56,776 nt of DNA from Candidatus Uhrbacteria bacterium GW2011_GWF2_39_13 (GCA_000993535.1 LBWG01000002.1:1-56776), one strand, 5' to 3'. Numbered from the stretch's first letter, positions 1 to 9,546 are shown. The notes: a model not told the origin generated them from the sequence alone. Made by a program: numbers and translations.

Positions 1-120
1 ATTGGAAAATCTAAAAGAGGTAAAAACCGTATTCAGAACTTATATTAAAAACAGAAAATTTAGATATCAAATGTAACGTTTTGTTTTGAGAGGGCTATAA
101 TTCCTACACAATATAGAGGC

Positions 121-381
121 ATGCCAAGCGAAGTGGTTGAAATATCGTGGCAAAATCCAATTTATACTGATGCTGAAAAAAACGGTTCAGAAACCGACAA
201 GCGTAAACGAGTCCTAGAAACAATTAAAGCCGATGAGGAAGCTAGAGAAGCAAAAAAAGAAGAACAACTTACTGAAAAATATGCTGTTTTACCTGATGAG
301 TATAAAATTGAATTTTCCAATGCCCAAAAAGATGCGGCACGAGTTTTAAATGCCACATATACAAGACCAAAGAGATATTGA
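121..381 (+). CDS. Hypothetical charged small protein
   Basis: An 86-residue, lysine- and glutamate-rich protein with no family I recognise. The middle (about residues 25-50) is strongly helical and charged and could form a coiled coil. A TATAAT-like -10 (bases 96-101) lies about 20 nt before the ATG, and a weak GAGG sits just upstream, so expression is plausible. Its 3' end overlaps the next ORF by about 30 nt in another frame. The two could be translationally coupled, or could be one gene broken by a frameshift. Function unknown. Confidence 0.45.
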   Translation: MPSEVVEISWQNPIYTDAEKNGSETDKRKRVLETIKADEEAREAKKEEQLTEKYAVLPDEYKIEFSNAQKDAARVLNATYTRPKRY

Positions 382-1195
382 CGATATGTCGCCAGAAGAA
401 TCCTTTGTGCTCGATAAATTAAAAATTGTCTATAGGAAATTTAAAAAAGAAAATCCTGATAAACCTTTTGCTTTTGATTTTTCAAAAGACATAGATCGCA
501 AAGTTTACAATAATCTTATCCAAAGATTGGCATTCAAAATTTTGGAAGGTAGACAAAATGTTGGCGATCAAAAAAAGGCAAATGTTATTAGAAGAGAACT
601 AGGTATTCCGTCGCAAGAAATAAAAAAAGACGGATTATTGTTGCCGGAAAAAGAAGATGAGTCACAAAAGGAAAAAAAAGATAAATTAATAAAAAAATTG
701 CGGGATTTGGAGCAAAAAATATATAGCACGCGAAGGTTAACATTAAAAGATGATATGTTTTTGGTCGGTCACGGCATAAATCCGGAAACAGATGAAAAAT
801 TTGACCTAATTGATGGCAAGATAGGCCAATTTTTTGATGCTCATGGGATTGCAAAAATGGATCAATTAACAAAACTCTTACAAATACTTGAAAAAGGGAT
901 TGACCCAAGCAAACCCTTTTTTACAGCACCATTTGAAGTGACGAATGAGATGAGGGCAGCTGGAGCAGTAACAGGAACTTCTGGAGGAACCGCCTACAAA
1001 GATGGGATAGCTGTCTTGACCAGTGGTTATAAGGAAAGTTTATCTAAAAATGAAATAAAACATATTTTTATTAATGATGTCTATGGTGATATGGTGGAAC
1101 CATTATTAAGATTATATCCCAAATATCAGATCCATTTATTAAGTGAACAAAAAAAGATAATGGAAAGCGAAGTTAAATTATTTGAAAAAAAATAA
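350..1195 (+). CDS. Hypothetical protein, lysine-rich
   Basis: A 281-residue soluble protein without signal peptide or membrane segment and with no recognised domain. A long charged helical stretch (about residues 95-130, EKEDESQKEKKDKL) separates an N-terminal helical part from a C-terminal part with a glycine-rich turn (GAVTGTSGGTAYKDG). The ATG at 386 (MSPEES) is an alternative start that would remove the overlap with the upstream 86-residue ORF. Its stop lies about 95 nt before the probable start of the PEP-synthase-like gene, so the two may be co-transcribed. No function can be assigned. Confidence 0.6.
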   Translation: MPHIQDQRDIDDMSPEESFVLDKLKIVYRKFKKENPDKPFAFDFSKDIDRKVYNNLIQRLAFKILEGRQNVGDQKKANVIRRELGIPSQEIKKDGLLLPEKEDESQKEKKDKLIKKLRDLEQKIYSTRRLTLKDDMFLVGHGINPETDEKFDLIDGKIGQFFDAHGIAKMDQLTKLLQILEKGIDPSKPFFTAPFEVTNEMRAAGAVTGTSGGTAYKDGIAVLTSGYKESLSKNEIKHIFINDVYGDMVEPLLRLYPKYQIHLLSEQKKIMESEVKLFEKK

Positions 1196-1289
1196 GTATA
1201 ACTCAATGAGCTACTCACAAATAAATATGTTTTCTTCACTCCGTTACGAAAACGATTTATTTATAAACTTTAGACTCCGACTTAAAAAT

Positions 1290-3263
1290 ATGGCTGAAAC
1301 TTTTATCAAAAAATTTACACAAATTTCCAAAGTAGATACTGAAATTGCGGGAGGCAAAGGTTCCTCTCTTGGAGAGATGACTCAAGCAGGTATTCCCGTT
1401 CCTGAAGGCTTTGTTATTCTTTCAAATGCCTTTAACAGATTTATAGAAGAAACGGATTTGCATATTGAAATTGATGCTGTTTTAGATGAAGTCGATATTA
1501 GAGAAGTTCATACTGTTGAAAACGCTTCTGAAAAAATTCAAGCAATGATTCTTTCCAAAGAAATACCTGAAGATATCAAGACAGAAATTCTAAAATTTTA
1601 TAAAAAATTAGATTGTAAATTTGTAGCTGTTCGATCTTCTGCGACATCAGAAGATTCGGCCTCCGCTGCTTGGGCTGGACAGCTGGATAGCTTTCTTAAT
1701 ACAACAAAAAAAACGCTTTTGGAAAATGTAAAAAAATGTTGGGCTTCTTTATTTACTCCTAGAGCTATTTTTTATAGATTTGAAAAAGATTTAAACAAAG
1801 ATAAAATTTCTGTTGCTGTCGTTATTCAAAAAATGATTGAGAGCGAAGAATCAGGGGTTGCTTTTTCAGTTCATCCAGTTACTCAAGATAAAGACCAGAT
1901 AATTATTGAAGCAGGATTTGGTTTAGGTGAAGCAATTGTTTCTGGTTCAATAACTCCAGATAGTTATATTATAAATAAACAAGAATTTTCAATTTTAGAT
2001 ATTAATGTAAATGAGCAAACAAAAGCGTTATACAAAAAAACAAAAGGCGGAAACGAATGGAAAGAGATAGGAGAAAAAGGAAAGAAACAAGTTTTATCTA
2101 AAAATGAAATTATTAAACTTTCAAAACTCATAACAAAAATTGAAAATCACTATAGATTTCCTTGCGATATAGAATGGGCAAAAGAAAATAAAAAATTTTA
2201 CATTCTACAAAGCAGACCAATTACCACGATATCTGAAACAGAAACGAGCCAAACATACTATAAAATAATGACCAGACCATTAAGTCTCATTGATTGTGAA
2301 TGTTGGGATTTTGGAGAAAGAATAAAATTGCCTGAAAAATTTAAAAATCTACTTTTCTTTAATCCCCTATTTATTTATACCCCTAAAAAAGGAGTAACTA
2401 TCTATTATAATTTTACAGACCCTGAACAAAATCCACAACCATTACTAAACGATATTGAAAAAAATCTAACTTGGTTTAAAAGAGAAAAAGCAAAATTTGA
2501 TAAGAATTGTCAAAAAATAAGAGCATTAATTAAAAATAAAACCAGTAATTACAAAAAAATCGCAAATTTAAATCATGAAATTTGGTCATTGATAGCTGTT
2601 GCCAATTTTTTTGGCAGTACTGAATTTTTTAAAGTTTCTCATATTCTAAAAAATCTTTGTATCCAAATTAGAGAAGAGAGTGACGATGTACTTCATTCTT
2701 CATTAACATATTTGAATAAACTTATTGCAAAAAAATTTAAAGTTGATACTCAAAATATTTCACTGACCGAAATTCTAAATAATAATCTTCCTGATGATGT
2801 TGAATTAAGAAAAAGAGAGAAAGGGTGGGTTTTTCACAATGGAAATATTATTTTTAACATCAAAAATTATTGTAAAGAGAATAAAATACAAATTATTAAT
2901 CCTACAAAAAAGTATGGCAATGTCATTTATGGCAAAATCGCATACAAAGGGTATGTAAAAGGAAAAGCAAAAGTTATTTTTGAACTATCAGAACTTAGTA
3001 AGATAAAAAAGGGAGATATTTTGGTAACGCCTATGACAACTCCCGAAATGATTCCAGTATTAAAAAAAGCTTCTGCAATAGTAACAGATGAAGGTGGAAT
3101 AACTTGTCATGCAACTATTGTTAGTAGAGAATTAAAAATTCCTTGTGTTATTGGCACAGTAAATGCAAGCCACTTAATTTCAGATAATGATTTATTAGAA
3201 GTTGATGCAAACAAAGGAAGTATAAAAATCATAAAAAAGAAAAAAGGCATCTTGAAAAAATAA
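1290..3263 (+). CDS. PEP synthase-like ATP-grasp / phospho-His phosphotransferase
   Basis: About 657 residues from the ATG at 1290 (MAETFIKKF), where homology begins; the track start at 1182 adds an unsupported extension inside the previous gene. The N-terminal half is the pyruvate-phosphate dikinase ATP-grasp domain (GGKGSSLGEM, VAVRSSATSEDSASAAWAG, ILQSRPITT near residue 310). The C-terminal 80 residues are the swivelling phospho-histidine domain with the catalytic His in GGITCHATIVSREL. The TIM-barrel PEP/pyruvate domain of true PEP synthases is missing. Instead there is a roughly 230-residue middle region I do not recognise. This order (ATP-grasp, variable acceptor domain, His domain) resembles rifampicin phosphotransferases, so it probably phosphorylates or activates an unknown small acceptor. 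I am sure of the family, not of the substrate. Confidence 0.8.
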   Translation: MAETFIKKFTQISKVDTEIAGGKGSSLGEMTQAGIPVPEGFVILSNAFNRFIEETDLHIEIDAVLDEVDIREVHTVENASEKIQAMILSKEIPEDIKTEILKFYKKLDCKFVAVRSSATSEDSASAAWAGQLDSFLNTTKKTLLENVKKCWASLFTPRAIFYRFEKDLNKDKISVAVVIQKMIESEESGVAFSVHPVTQDKDQIIIEAGFGLGEAIVSGSITPDSYIINKQEFSILDINVNEQTKALYKKTKGGNEWKEIGEKGKKQVLSKNEIIKLSKLITKIENHYRFPCDIEWAKENKKFYILQSRPITTISETETSQTYYKIMTRPLSLIDCECWDFGERIKLPEKFKNLLFFNPLFIYTPKKGVTIYYNFTDPEQNPQPLLNDIEKNLTWFKREKAKFDKNCQKIRALIKNKTSNYKKIANLNHEIWSLIAVANFFGSTEFFKVSHILKNLCIQIREESDDVLHSSLTYLNKLIAKKFKVDTQNISLTEILNNNLPDDVELRKREKGWVFHNGNIIFNIKNYCKENKIQIINPTKKYGNVIYGKIAYKGYVKGKAKVIFELSELSKIKKGDILVTPMTTPEMIPVLKKASAIVTDEGGITCHATIVSRELKIPCVIGTVNASHLISDNDLLEVDANKGSIKIIKKKKGILKK

Positions 3264-3381
3264 AACCCGCTAGAAAGAATCCATGCGGGCAACAAAAAAA
3301 CAAAATATTACAGATTGATCACCATTTTAAAAAAGATGTGCGGTTGACGATCTTTCTGGAAATTGCTTGAACAGCCGATTT

Positions 3382-4908
3382 CTAGAAGAGAGTGTCTACG
3401 ACAGGAGTGGGTGTTTGATTGTTTAAAAAAACGTCTTCTTTAGAAAGAACAACTGGATTTAAAACCTCTTTTTCTACGGGTAAAAATGGAATCAAAAATA
3501 AGAGATATCCCAAACCAATTGGATGATTTAAATAAGGTGAAAAAAAGTGCGTTCCGAAGATAAAGATGAGACCAGCAATCAAGCCGTATCCTAACCATGC
3601 TTGTTGCGTGGAAGTATAAACCCAAAAACGCTTTGTTAACTGGTATCCCGCATAAAGAAAACCGATGGGTCCAAGAATTCCCATTTTAATCCACAGTTCA
3701 AACCAGCCCCATTCCATCGAAGTTGTGGTCCACATTCCATCAGGATTTATGGCTCGCACGCGAGGATCATCCGTCTCAAACGTCACGGATTTTCCAAATC
3801 CATGACCAAGGACCGAGTTGGCAACAATCTCAGTGAGCATGGGGGTAAGAAGTTTCCAACGGCTAGAAATGCCGGCATCTTGAGAATCCGTTGTCCGATC
3901 TTTAAAAGAATCAACAAGGGATAAGCTTGAAAGAGACTGCGGAGGAATAGGAAAAAAAATAATGAAAGCAAGGAAAAAAATTCCTAATAAGATAGTTAAA
4001 CTGGAATAAGAAGCAAAACGGAAGAGAGATCCAATGATAGGTCTATATTTTTTCCAAAGAACGATAAAAAGAAAAAGGAACGTCGGGAAAAAACCTACCC
4101 AGAAACTTCTTGAAAGAGTGAGTAAGATGGTGCTTACGACAATACCACCAAGAACGATAAATCCTTTTTGTTTTTTTTGAGTCATTGTTAAGCACAAAAG
4201 AATGAGACCAAAAATAATCGTAAACACTTGCGACTGAATGAAAATGCGATACACACCGATCCCTACAGGAGTGATCTCCGCAATACGCAGATCTCGAAAA
4301 AAAACGTATACCATTTTTAAAATGACTTCACTAAAATGAGTATAGAGGTAGAGAAGAACAAAAGAAATAAAGGAAACCCACAATGCTCCTGCTGTAAGAA
4401 TCTGCAAAAAATCATGTCTTTGTTTATTGTTCCATTCAACAGAAAGAATCGGTAAGAGATAAAAGAGGTACAGATAGGCATTTCCATCTGAAAAAACAGC
4501 CATGGGATTTCGAGTCAAAACACCAAGAATAAAACCTATAAAAACACCCAGAATAACTAAAGAAAATATTTGTGCTCGTCCATCTTGAAGATTCGGCCTA
4601 TATTTTTTCTGTAGCCAGCCTATCCCCCACCCCAACATCACTCCAACAAAAATAACCATGCGCAAGGAAAGAGTAAAACCGCCCAAATTGACAACGACTA
4701 ACGCTCCGTGAGGATTAGAAAAAAGTTCAATAAAAGGAATATACAGAGCTTGATCTAATCTTTTATAAGCAAAAACAGCAGAAGCTATTCCTACAACAAG
4801 AAGAATCATCCCGGAAAAATGACTATAATATCCAATCAAACCAAGAAGATAGAAGCAAACCATTAAAAGAAGGCTATTGCGAAATGTCTTTCCAAAAAAT
4901 TGAAGCAT
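3382..4908 (-). CDS. O-antigen ligase / Wzy-like polymerase membrane protein
   Basis: About 508 residues with some twelve hydrophobic segments through most of the length, a typical Wzy/WaaL (O-antigen ligase family) profile. The long extracytoplasmic loop before the last helices contains SRWKLLTPML and GHGFGKS, the kind of conserved loop found in this family. It is the last gene of the glycan operon. The track start at 4935 overlaps the upstream glycosyltransferase by 26 nt; the ATG at 4908 (MLQFFGKTF) directly after that gene's stop is the more economical start. The likely role is to polymerise or transfer lipid-linked glycan on the outer face of the membrane. The family call is good; polymerase versus ligase cannot be decided. 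Confidence 0.8.
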   Translation of the reverse strand: MLQFFGKTFRNSLLLMVCFYLLGLIGYYSHFSGMILLVVGIASAVFAYKRLDQALYIPFIELFSNPHGALVVVNLGGFTLSLRMVIFVGVMLGWGIGWLQKKYRPNLQDGRAQIFSLVILGVFIGFILGVLTRNPMAVFSDGNAYLYLFYLLPILSVEWNNKQRHDFLQILTAGALWVSFISFVLLYLYTHFSEVILKMVYVFFRDLRIAEITPVGIGVYRIFIQSQVFTIIFGLILLCLTMTQKKQKGFIVLGGIVVSTILLTLSRSFWVGFFPTFLFLFIVLWKKYRPIIGSLFRFASYSSLTILLGIFFLAFIIFFPIPPQSLSSLSLVDSFKDRTTDSQDAGISSRWKLLTPMLTEIVANSVLGHGFGKSVTFETDDPRVRAINPDGMWTTTSMEWGWFELWIKMGILGPIGFLYAGYQLTKRFWVYTSTQQAWLGYGLIAGLIFIFGTHFFSPYLNHPIGLGYLLFLIPFLPVEKEVLNPVVLSKEDVFLNNQTPTPVVDTLF

Positions 4909-4909
4909 A

Positions 4910-5755
4910 TCAGTGAGGTTTAATAACGGATGCAAAAAGACTCATCACCCAAAAAAGAGGTTCGAGTAATAAAAAAAGAATTCCCGTACTTATTCCATAG
5001 TGCTTAAACATATAACGGACAATACTGCGACGAAGCATGGATTGTTTTTGAATAGTCGCTATTTTATCAAAACTTGCTCCTTTTTTATGTTTTGCCCAAA
5101 TATCAGCATGGTAATAAACTCGCCATCCAGCCTTTTTTGCTCTGTAACAAAAATCTACTTCCTCATACCACATGAAAAATCCATCATCCAACATTCCTAT
5201 TTCTTCAATCATCTGACGCCTTATACAAAAAAAAGCTCCCATTACTTGATCCACATCAGATGATTGGCGATAATCAAAATCGCTCATGAGCCAGCGTTTC
5301 AATGGTTTTATGTTTGGAAACAGATGCGGAATTTTAACAAGCAATAAGAACTGATCTAAAGGTTGTGGAAAAGCCCAAACGCAGGCTTGTTGTGTTCCAT
5401 CAAGATTTTTTAAAGAAACACCTCCTATGCCTATATCCGGAGAATGGTTCATTTTGTCTTCTATTTGCGAAAGCGCATCATTTTCAAAAAGAATATCTGG
5501 ATTCACGAGAACAATAAAATCTCCTTTTGCTTGTTTGATGGCCTTGTTACAACCGCCCGCAAATCCAAGGTTTATCTGTGTTTGAATCAAATGAACCTGT
5601 GGAAATCGTTGTGTCAATTCTGTTACACAATCCCCAGAAGCATTTTCTACTACGAATACTTCCACTTCTTCTTTAGAATGATACAAGAATAAAGATTCGA
5701 GCATGCGAAGAGTGTACTCCATTGTTTTATAATTAACGGTTACGACAGAAATCAT
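4910..5755 (-). CDS. Family 2 glycosyltransferase (rhamnosyltransferase-like)
   Basis: A GT-A fold enzyme of 281 residues. It opens with MISVVTVNYKTMEYT, has ENASGD around residue 38, the GFAGGCNKAI loop, the metal-binding VNPDI motif (a DxD variant near residue 90) and the acceptor-side MWYEEVDFCYRAKKAGW typical of WbbL-type rhamnosyltransferases. A C-terminal hydrophobic segment (ISTGILFLLLEPLFWVMSLF) probably anchors it to the inner face of the membrane. It overlaps the upstream GT2 gene by 4 nt (ATGA), which indicates translational coupling. It likely adds one sugar, possibly a deoxyhexose, to the lipid-linked glycan built by this operon. Confidence 0.88.
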   Translation of the reverse strand: MISVVTVNYKTMEYTLRMLESLFLYHSKEEVEVFVVENASGDCVTELTQRFPQVHLIQTQINLGFAGGCNKAIKQAKGDFIVLVNPDILFENDALSQIEDKMNHSPDIGIGGVSLKNLDGTQQACVWAFPQPLDQFLLLVKIPHLFPNIKPLKRWLMSDFDYRQSSDVDQVMGAFFCIRRQMIEEIGMLDDGFFMWYEEVDFCYRAKKAGWRVYYHADIWAKHKKGASFDKIATIQKQSMLRRSIVRYMFKHYGISTGILFLLLEPLFWVMSLFASVIKPH

Positions 5756-6456
5756 AAATGGTGTTTATGGACAATGATCTTTTTAGCCATTTCATGTTTT
5801 CGAATAGATTCAGGTTCCCATCCTAATTTTTGCCATGGAATGTTGTAAGCTAATTTTGGAAGCCACGTTGAGTAGGCTGAACGTTTTTTTTCGACTAAAA
5901 TTTGAAATAAAACTTCATTCAGAAAAATTCCTTTCTTTCCATGTTCACTCATCGTAAGCCATAAATCCCAATCTTGGAATCGTTTAAGAGAAGGATCAAA
6001 TCCAGAAAAATCTTCTCTGCGGATAAGGGACGTTGTGTGAATATAGTTATGTTCTTTCAGAGCCTCAACGCTAAAGACCTTGCCGCGAAATAATTTCTTT
6101 CCCCAATAAAAACTCGAATAGACCCATGAGACCTCAGGATGATCGTTCAGCGTTTTTTCTAATCGTTCCAACATAAAAGGTTCCAAAATCGCATCTGCAT
6201 CACAAAAAATAACAAAATTTCCTGTAGAAAGATGAAAACCGTTATTGCGTGCCACTGGAGCTCCTTGATTTTGCTGAAAAACATAGTGAATACGATCCAT
6301 ATAAGGATCTAAAACCTTTCTTGTGTCATCGGTGGATCCGTCATCGACAACAATAATTTCTTCTGGTAAACGAGACTGAAGAAAAAGCGCCTCTAAACAA
6401 CGATATAGCGTCATGGCATGCTGATACGTCGGGATAATAACAGAGAGTCGATTCAT
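5752..6456 (-). CDS. Family 2 glycosyltransferase
   Basis: A compact 234-residue GT-A glycosyltransferase. Visible motifs are LSVIIPTYQHAMTLYRCLEAL at the start, VVDDGSTDDTR around residue 35, GAPVARNNGF, and FCDADAIL as the DxD metal site. The C-terminal part has FQDWDLWLTMSEHGKKG, matching the acceptor ED-like region of this family. There is no membrane segment. It overlaps both neighbours by 4 nt, so it belongs to the same coupled glycan operon and probably adds one of the middle sugars. Sugar specificity cannot be read from the sequence. Confidence 0.88.
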   Translation of the reverse strand: MNRLSVIIPTYQHAMTLYRCLEALFLQSRLPEEIIVVDDGSTDDTRKVLDPYMDRIHYVFQQNQGAPVARNNGFHLSTGNFVIFCDADAILEPFMLERLEKTLNDHPEVSWVYSSFYWGKKLFRGKVFSVEALKEHNYIHTTSLIRREDFSGFDPSLKRFQDWDLWLTMSEHGKKGIFLNEVLFQILVEKKRSAYSTWLPKLAYNIPWQKLGWEPESIRKHEMAKKIIVHKHHL

Positions 6457-7550
6457 AGATAGGGCTCCAGTTTTTTCATCTGAACTTCACATAAAAATGT
6501 TTGAGCATGCTTACGAGCATTATCAGATAATTTTTGACGCAACGCTCTGTTTGAATACAGTTCAAAAAGAGTATCTGCAAGGACTTTCGTGTTTTGATCT
6601 GGCAGAAGAATACCGGTCTCTCCATCAATAATAGCCTCATCAACTCCTTCAATCTTTGTCGACAGAGAAGGAACTCCTGCTTGAGCTGCTTCGATAAACA
6701 CGAGGCCAAACCCTTCTTTATCAATAGGATCTAGAGAAACGGGCATGATAAATACATCAGATATGTTATAAAGATTCCAACGTTCCTCATCACTAATACT
6801 TCCATGAAATACAACATGTTTCTCTAAACTCAATTCTGAAACCAAAGATTTGAGTGCAAATTCCGTAGGACCAACACCAACGATATGGTAGATAAACTCT
6901 GGAAGCTTTCCTGAACGCTTAAGGTCAGCAAGAGCATGAAGAACCGGAATGTGTCCTTTACGCTCCACAAGACGACTCACTGTAAGCAATGTGAAGATAG
7001 AATGATCTTTTCTCACGTGAGGTAATGGATTGTTTTGCGCGGAAAGACAAGGATACAAAACAAGCACATCAGGTACTCCATATCTATTTGTTATTTCTTT
7101 TGCCAGAGCTTTTGAATTTGCAACGACTAAGCGAGCTTCTTTGAGTACACGGGTACTTAACTGTTGTTTTCTCCATGTGCTATTCGCCAAACGTAAATCC
7201 ATCCCATGAACAAATAGAATGTAAGGAACTTTTGTTATTTTTTTTGAAAAAAAAGCGGCTGTACCGACAGGTAAGAGATGACTGATTAAAATAATCCGGT
7301 AATTATGACGATAAAGGAAAAGATCGATCACTATCTTTAACCAGTGTGGCCAGATCCATTTATAGAACAAAGATTTTCGATGGATTGGATATTCGACCTC
7401 CGTATCAAAAAGATATGCTTGAGGATCCGTTTGAGTAAGAATTTCAATCTGAGTTTTAAAATAAAGAGCAAGCGTAGAAAGATAGGTAGCGATACCGCCT
7501 TTGTGTGGCGGAAAATCTGGCGTGATGAGTAACATTTTTTTTTGACTCAT
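6453..7550 (-). CDS. Family 4 glycosyltransferase
   Basis: A GT-B fold transferase of 365 residues. The N-terminal domain begins LLITPDFPPHKGGIATYLSTL, the glycine-rich acceptor loop of GT4 enzymes. The C-terminal domain carries LLTVSRLVERKGH, VGVGPTE, VFHGSISDEERWNLY, and the nucleotide-sugar EX7E signature in EGFGLVFIEAAQAGVPSL. It sits between the flippase gene and the two GT2 genes with 4-nt overlaps. It is a retaining enzyme that uses a nucleotide sugar at the cytoplasmic membrane face; donor and acceptor are unknown. Confidence 0.9.
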   Translation of the reverse strand: MSQKKMLLITPDFPPHKGGIATYLSTLALYFKTQIEILTQTDPQAYLFDTEVEYPIHRKSLFYKWIWPHWLKIVIDLFLYRHNYRIILISHLLPVGTAAFFSKKITKVPYILFVHGMDLRLANSTWRKQQLSTRVLKEARLVVANSKALAKEITNRYGVPDVLVLYPCLSAQNNPLPHVRKDHSIFTLLTVSRLVERKGHIPVLHALADLKRSGKLPEFIYHIVGVGPTEFALKSLVSELSLEKHVVFHGSISDEERWNLYNISDVFIMPVSLDPIDKEGFGLVFIEAAQAGVPSLSTKIEGVDEAIIDGETGILLPDQNTKVLADTLFELYSNRALRQKLSDNARKHAQTFLCEVQMKKLEPYL

Positions 7551-8983
7551 ACGCCTTTACGTTTAATTTTAAAAAAAGATTTATCGCTTTGTGTAAAGAC
7601 TCCCAAAAATAACAAAAAGGATAAATAAACGATCCCACCTACCGGAATAATAAAAAGCCAACCGAGGATTGGTTTTAAAACAAGAACCGTCATCAACATA
7701 ACAATGCCGCTTACATAAATAGGCAGAAGCGTTTTTAATAATCTCCAATAAGAAAAAGCCGGAATCACCCGTCGAATAAAATAAAAACCGGCCAAAAACA
7801 TAAAAAGAAAACTAAATAAAGAAGCATAAGCCGCCCCTAAAATTCCAATACGTGGAATAAGGACGGCATTTAAAATAACATTGATAAGCATGGTTCCCCC
7901 CATGATCGCTGTTTTGATTGACTGACGATTTGAAGCGTTAAGGAGAGATCCTATAGGAAAATCTAAAAAAAGAGGAATCAAAACAAAAATAAGGACTTGA
8001 AGTACGATCGTTGCTGATAGATATTCAGGACCAGCAAGTTGGACGACCTCAGAAGCAATGGCGTAAAGGCCAAAAACAATAGGAGCAGAAATAAGGGCCA
8101 CATACCACATAGAACGATGCAAAACAGCTTCTAAGGCATCCGGATCTTTATCAACCAAAGCACTCATACCCGGATAGAGAGCAGCAACAAAAGCCATGGG
8201 AAGAAATTGAAAAGCATAGGTAAATTTATACGCAATAGCGTAAAACCCTAAAGAAGCGGCATCAAGAAATTTTGAAATAAAAATGGTATCTATATAGGAA
8301 TAGACTTTGACAAAAAGAGCTCCTAAGGCAAAAGGGAAAGCCGTTTTCAAAATCAATATTAAATCATTTTTATTTAATGAAGGAATAAGAACATTCCAGC
8401 CAATACGTTTACCCACATACATCAAAGAAACAATCAGATTGACAAAGCTGCCTAATACAAGAGCAATGATAAGCAAAGGCAGAGATGGATAAAACCAAAG
8501 GATAAAACCACCAAATAAGGCCGTAGTGGCCATACCGATAAAAACCCCTAAGGATTCAAATTCCAAAGCCTGAAAACCTCTAAGGATTCCATAAAAGAAT
8601 ACTTGAAATGCATCGAGAATAAGGACAATAGAAGCTAACAAAATTAAAAATTGAATCGTTGGACCGTAATTTAAAAAATAACTTGTGAGGAACGTAACCA
8701 CAACAGCTACAACCGTCAGTAGAATTTTTAAACTAATAGCATTAGAAACAAGGGGCTTGGCTTGCATTTCGTCTTTGGCAATTTCTCGGGTAATGACAGA
8801 GGTAATACCAAAATCAGCAATAACAGAAAAAATAGACGTTATGGAAATAGCAAGAAAATATTGCCCCGTTTGTTCTGGCATCATTATTCTTGCCAAAAAT
8901 AAAAAATAGATAAAAGCAATAATCTTTTGTCCAATAGAAGCAGCAGTTAAATAGAGTGTATTTCTTGCAACTTTACTCGTCAC
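7547..8983 (-). CDS. Polysaccharide flippase (Wzx-like, MOP superfamily)
   Basis: A 478-residue polytopic membrane protein with about 12-14 helices, of the MOP (Wzx/MurJ) exporter type. The N-terminal pattern KVARNTLYLTAASIGQKIIAFIYFLFLARIM is typical of Wzx-like polysaccharide exporters. It is the first gene of the glycan operon and would flip the lipid-linked oligosaccharide made by the downstream glycosyltransferases to the outer face, where the Wzy-like protein acts. The start codon is GTG at 8981-8983. A TATAAT element only 8 nt upstream implies a leaderless or nearly leaderless transcript, which also supports this start. Confidence 0.88.
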   Translation of the reverse strand: MTSKVARNTLYLTAASIGQKIIAFIYFLFLARIMMPEQTGQYFLAISITSIFSVIADFGITSVITREIAKDEMQAKPLVSNAISLKILLTVVAVVVTFLTSYFLNYGPTIQFLILLASIVLILDAFQVFFYGILRGFQALEFESLGVFIGMATTALFGGFILWFYPSLPLLIIALVLGSFVNLIVSLMYVGKRIGWNVLIPSLNKNDLILILKTAFPFALGALFVKVYSYIDTIFISKFLDAASLGFYAIAYKFTYAFQFLPMAFVAALYPGMSALVDKDPDALEAVLHRSMWYVALISAPIVFGLYAIASEVVQLAGPEYLSATIVLQVLIFVLIPLFLDFPIGSLLNASNRQSIKTAIMGGTMLINVILNAVLIPRIGILGAAYASLFSFLFMFLAGFYFIRRVIPAFSYWRLLKTLLPIYVSGIVMLMTVLVLKPILGWLFIIPVGGIVYLSFLLFLGVFTQSDKSFFKIKRKGV

Positions 8984-8991
8984 ACGCTGGC

Positions 8992-8997
8992 ATTATA
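8992..8997 (-). promoter_or_regulatory. -10 element of the glycan operon, leaderless start
   Basis: TATAAT read on the minus strand, with 8 nt (GCCAGCGT) between it and the GTG start of the flippase gene. Transcription would begin at or within a few bases of the start codon. No good -35 is visible at the expected distance. Confidence 0.5.
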
Positions 8998-9077
8998 ATC
9001 AATTTCTTCCTTTTAAAAAAGGACGAGGATACCAAAGATTAGGCCTTAAATGTTTTATCTAAAATAATTGAATACAA

Positions 9078-9104
9078 AAAACACCCAGTGTTAATGGGTG
9101 TTTT
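9078..9104 (-). terminator. Terminator of the ribosomal protein operon
   Basis: Inverted repeat AAAACACCC / GGGTGTTTT with a 9-nt loop, just downstream of the rpsI stop. A T-run follows the stem on the minus strand (A-run on plus). Confidence 0.85.
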
Positions 9105-9132
9105 AAAAATTTCCAGTTGTACTGACCGCTTC

Positions 9133-9540
9133 CTAACGTTTTGACCATTGTGGTGAACGACGCGCTGATTTCTTTCCGTACTTCTTTCGTTCTTTTATTC
9201 TGGCATCTCTGGTAAGAAATCCAACTTTTTTGAGAGAACTTCTGAATTCTGGATTGAAATCAATTAAAGCACGAGCGATTCCGAGTCTAATGCTATCTGC
9301 CTGACCATGAATACCGCCACCTGTTACATGAACAGTTATATCAAAGACGTTTTCCATACCTGTTTCTCGCAAAGGCGAGACAACGGATTGTTGCATTATT
9401 TCAACAGGCAAATACTCTTTTAAAAGACGGTCATTTACTTTAATCAATCCTGTTCCACCTGAATAAAGTCTCACGCGTGCGATCGCAGCTTTACGACGTC
9501 CAAGAGCCTCAATATATTTAGTCTGGTTACTACTTGTCAT
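9133..9540 (-). CDS. rpsI: 30S ribosomal protein S9
   Basis: A 135-residue S9 of normal length. It has the conserved core YIEALGRRKAAIARVRLY, the GGGIHGQADSIRLGIARAL segment, and the basic C-terminal tail ending KKSARRSPQWSKR. The tail Lys-Arg, which reaches the P-site tRNA in ribosomes, is present. It is the last gene of the operon, 6 nt after rplM, and is followed by a strong terminator. Confidence 0.97.
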   Translation of the reverse strand: MTSSNQTKYIEALGRRKAAIARVRLYSGGTGLIKVNDRLLKEYLPVEIMQQSVVSPLRETGMENVFDITVHVTGGGIHGQADSIRLGIARALIDFNPEFRSSLKKVGFLTRDARIKERKKYGKKSARRSPQWSKR

Positions 9541-9546
9541 ATCTGT

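Noticed and set aside
1182-1289. N-terminal extension of the PEP synthase-like protein in the ORF track
   Set aside because: It overlaps the preceding gene and has no similarity to the family; homology begins at MAETFIKKF.
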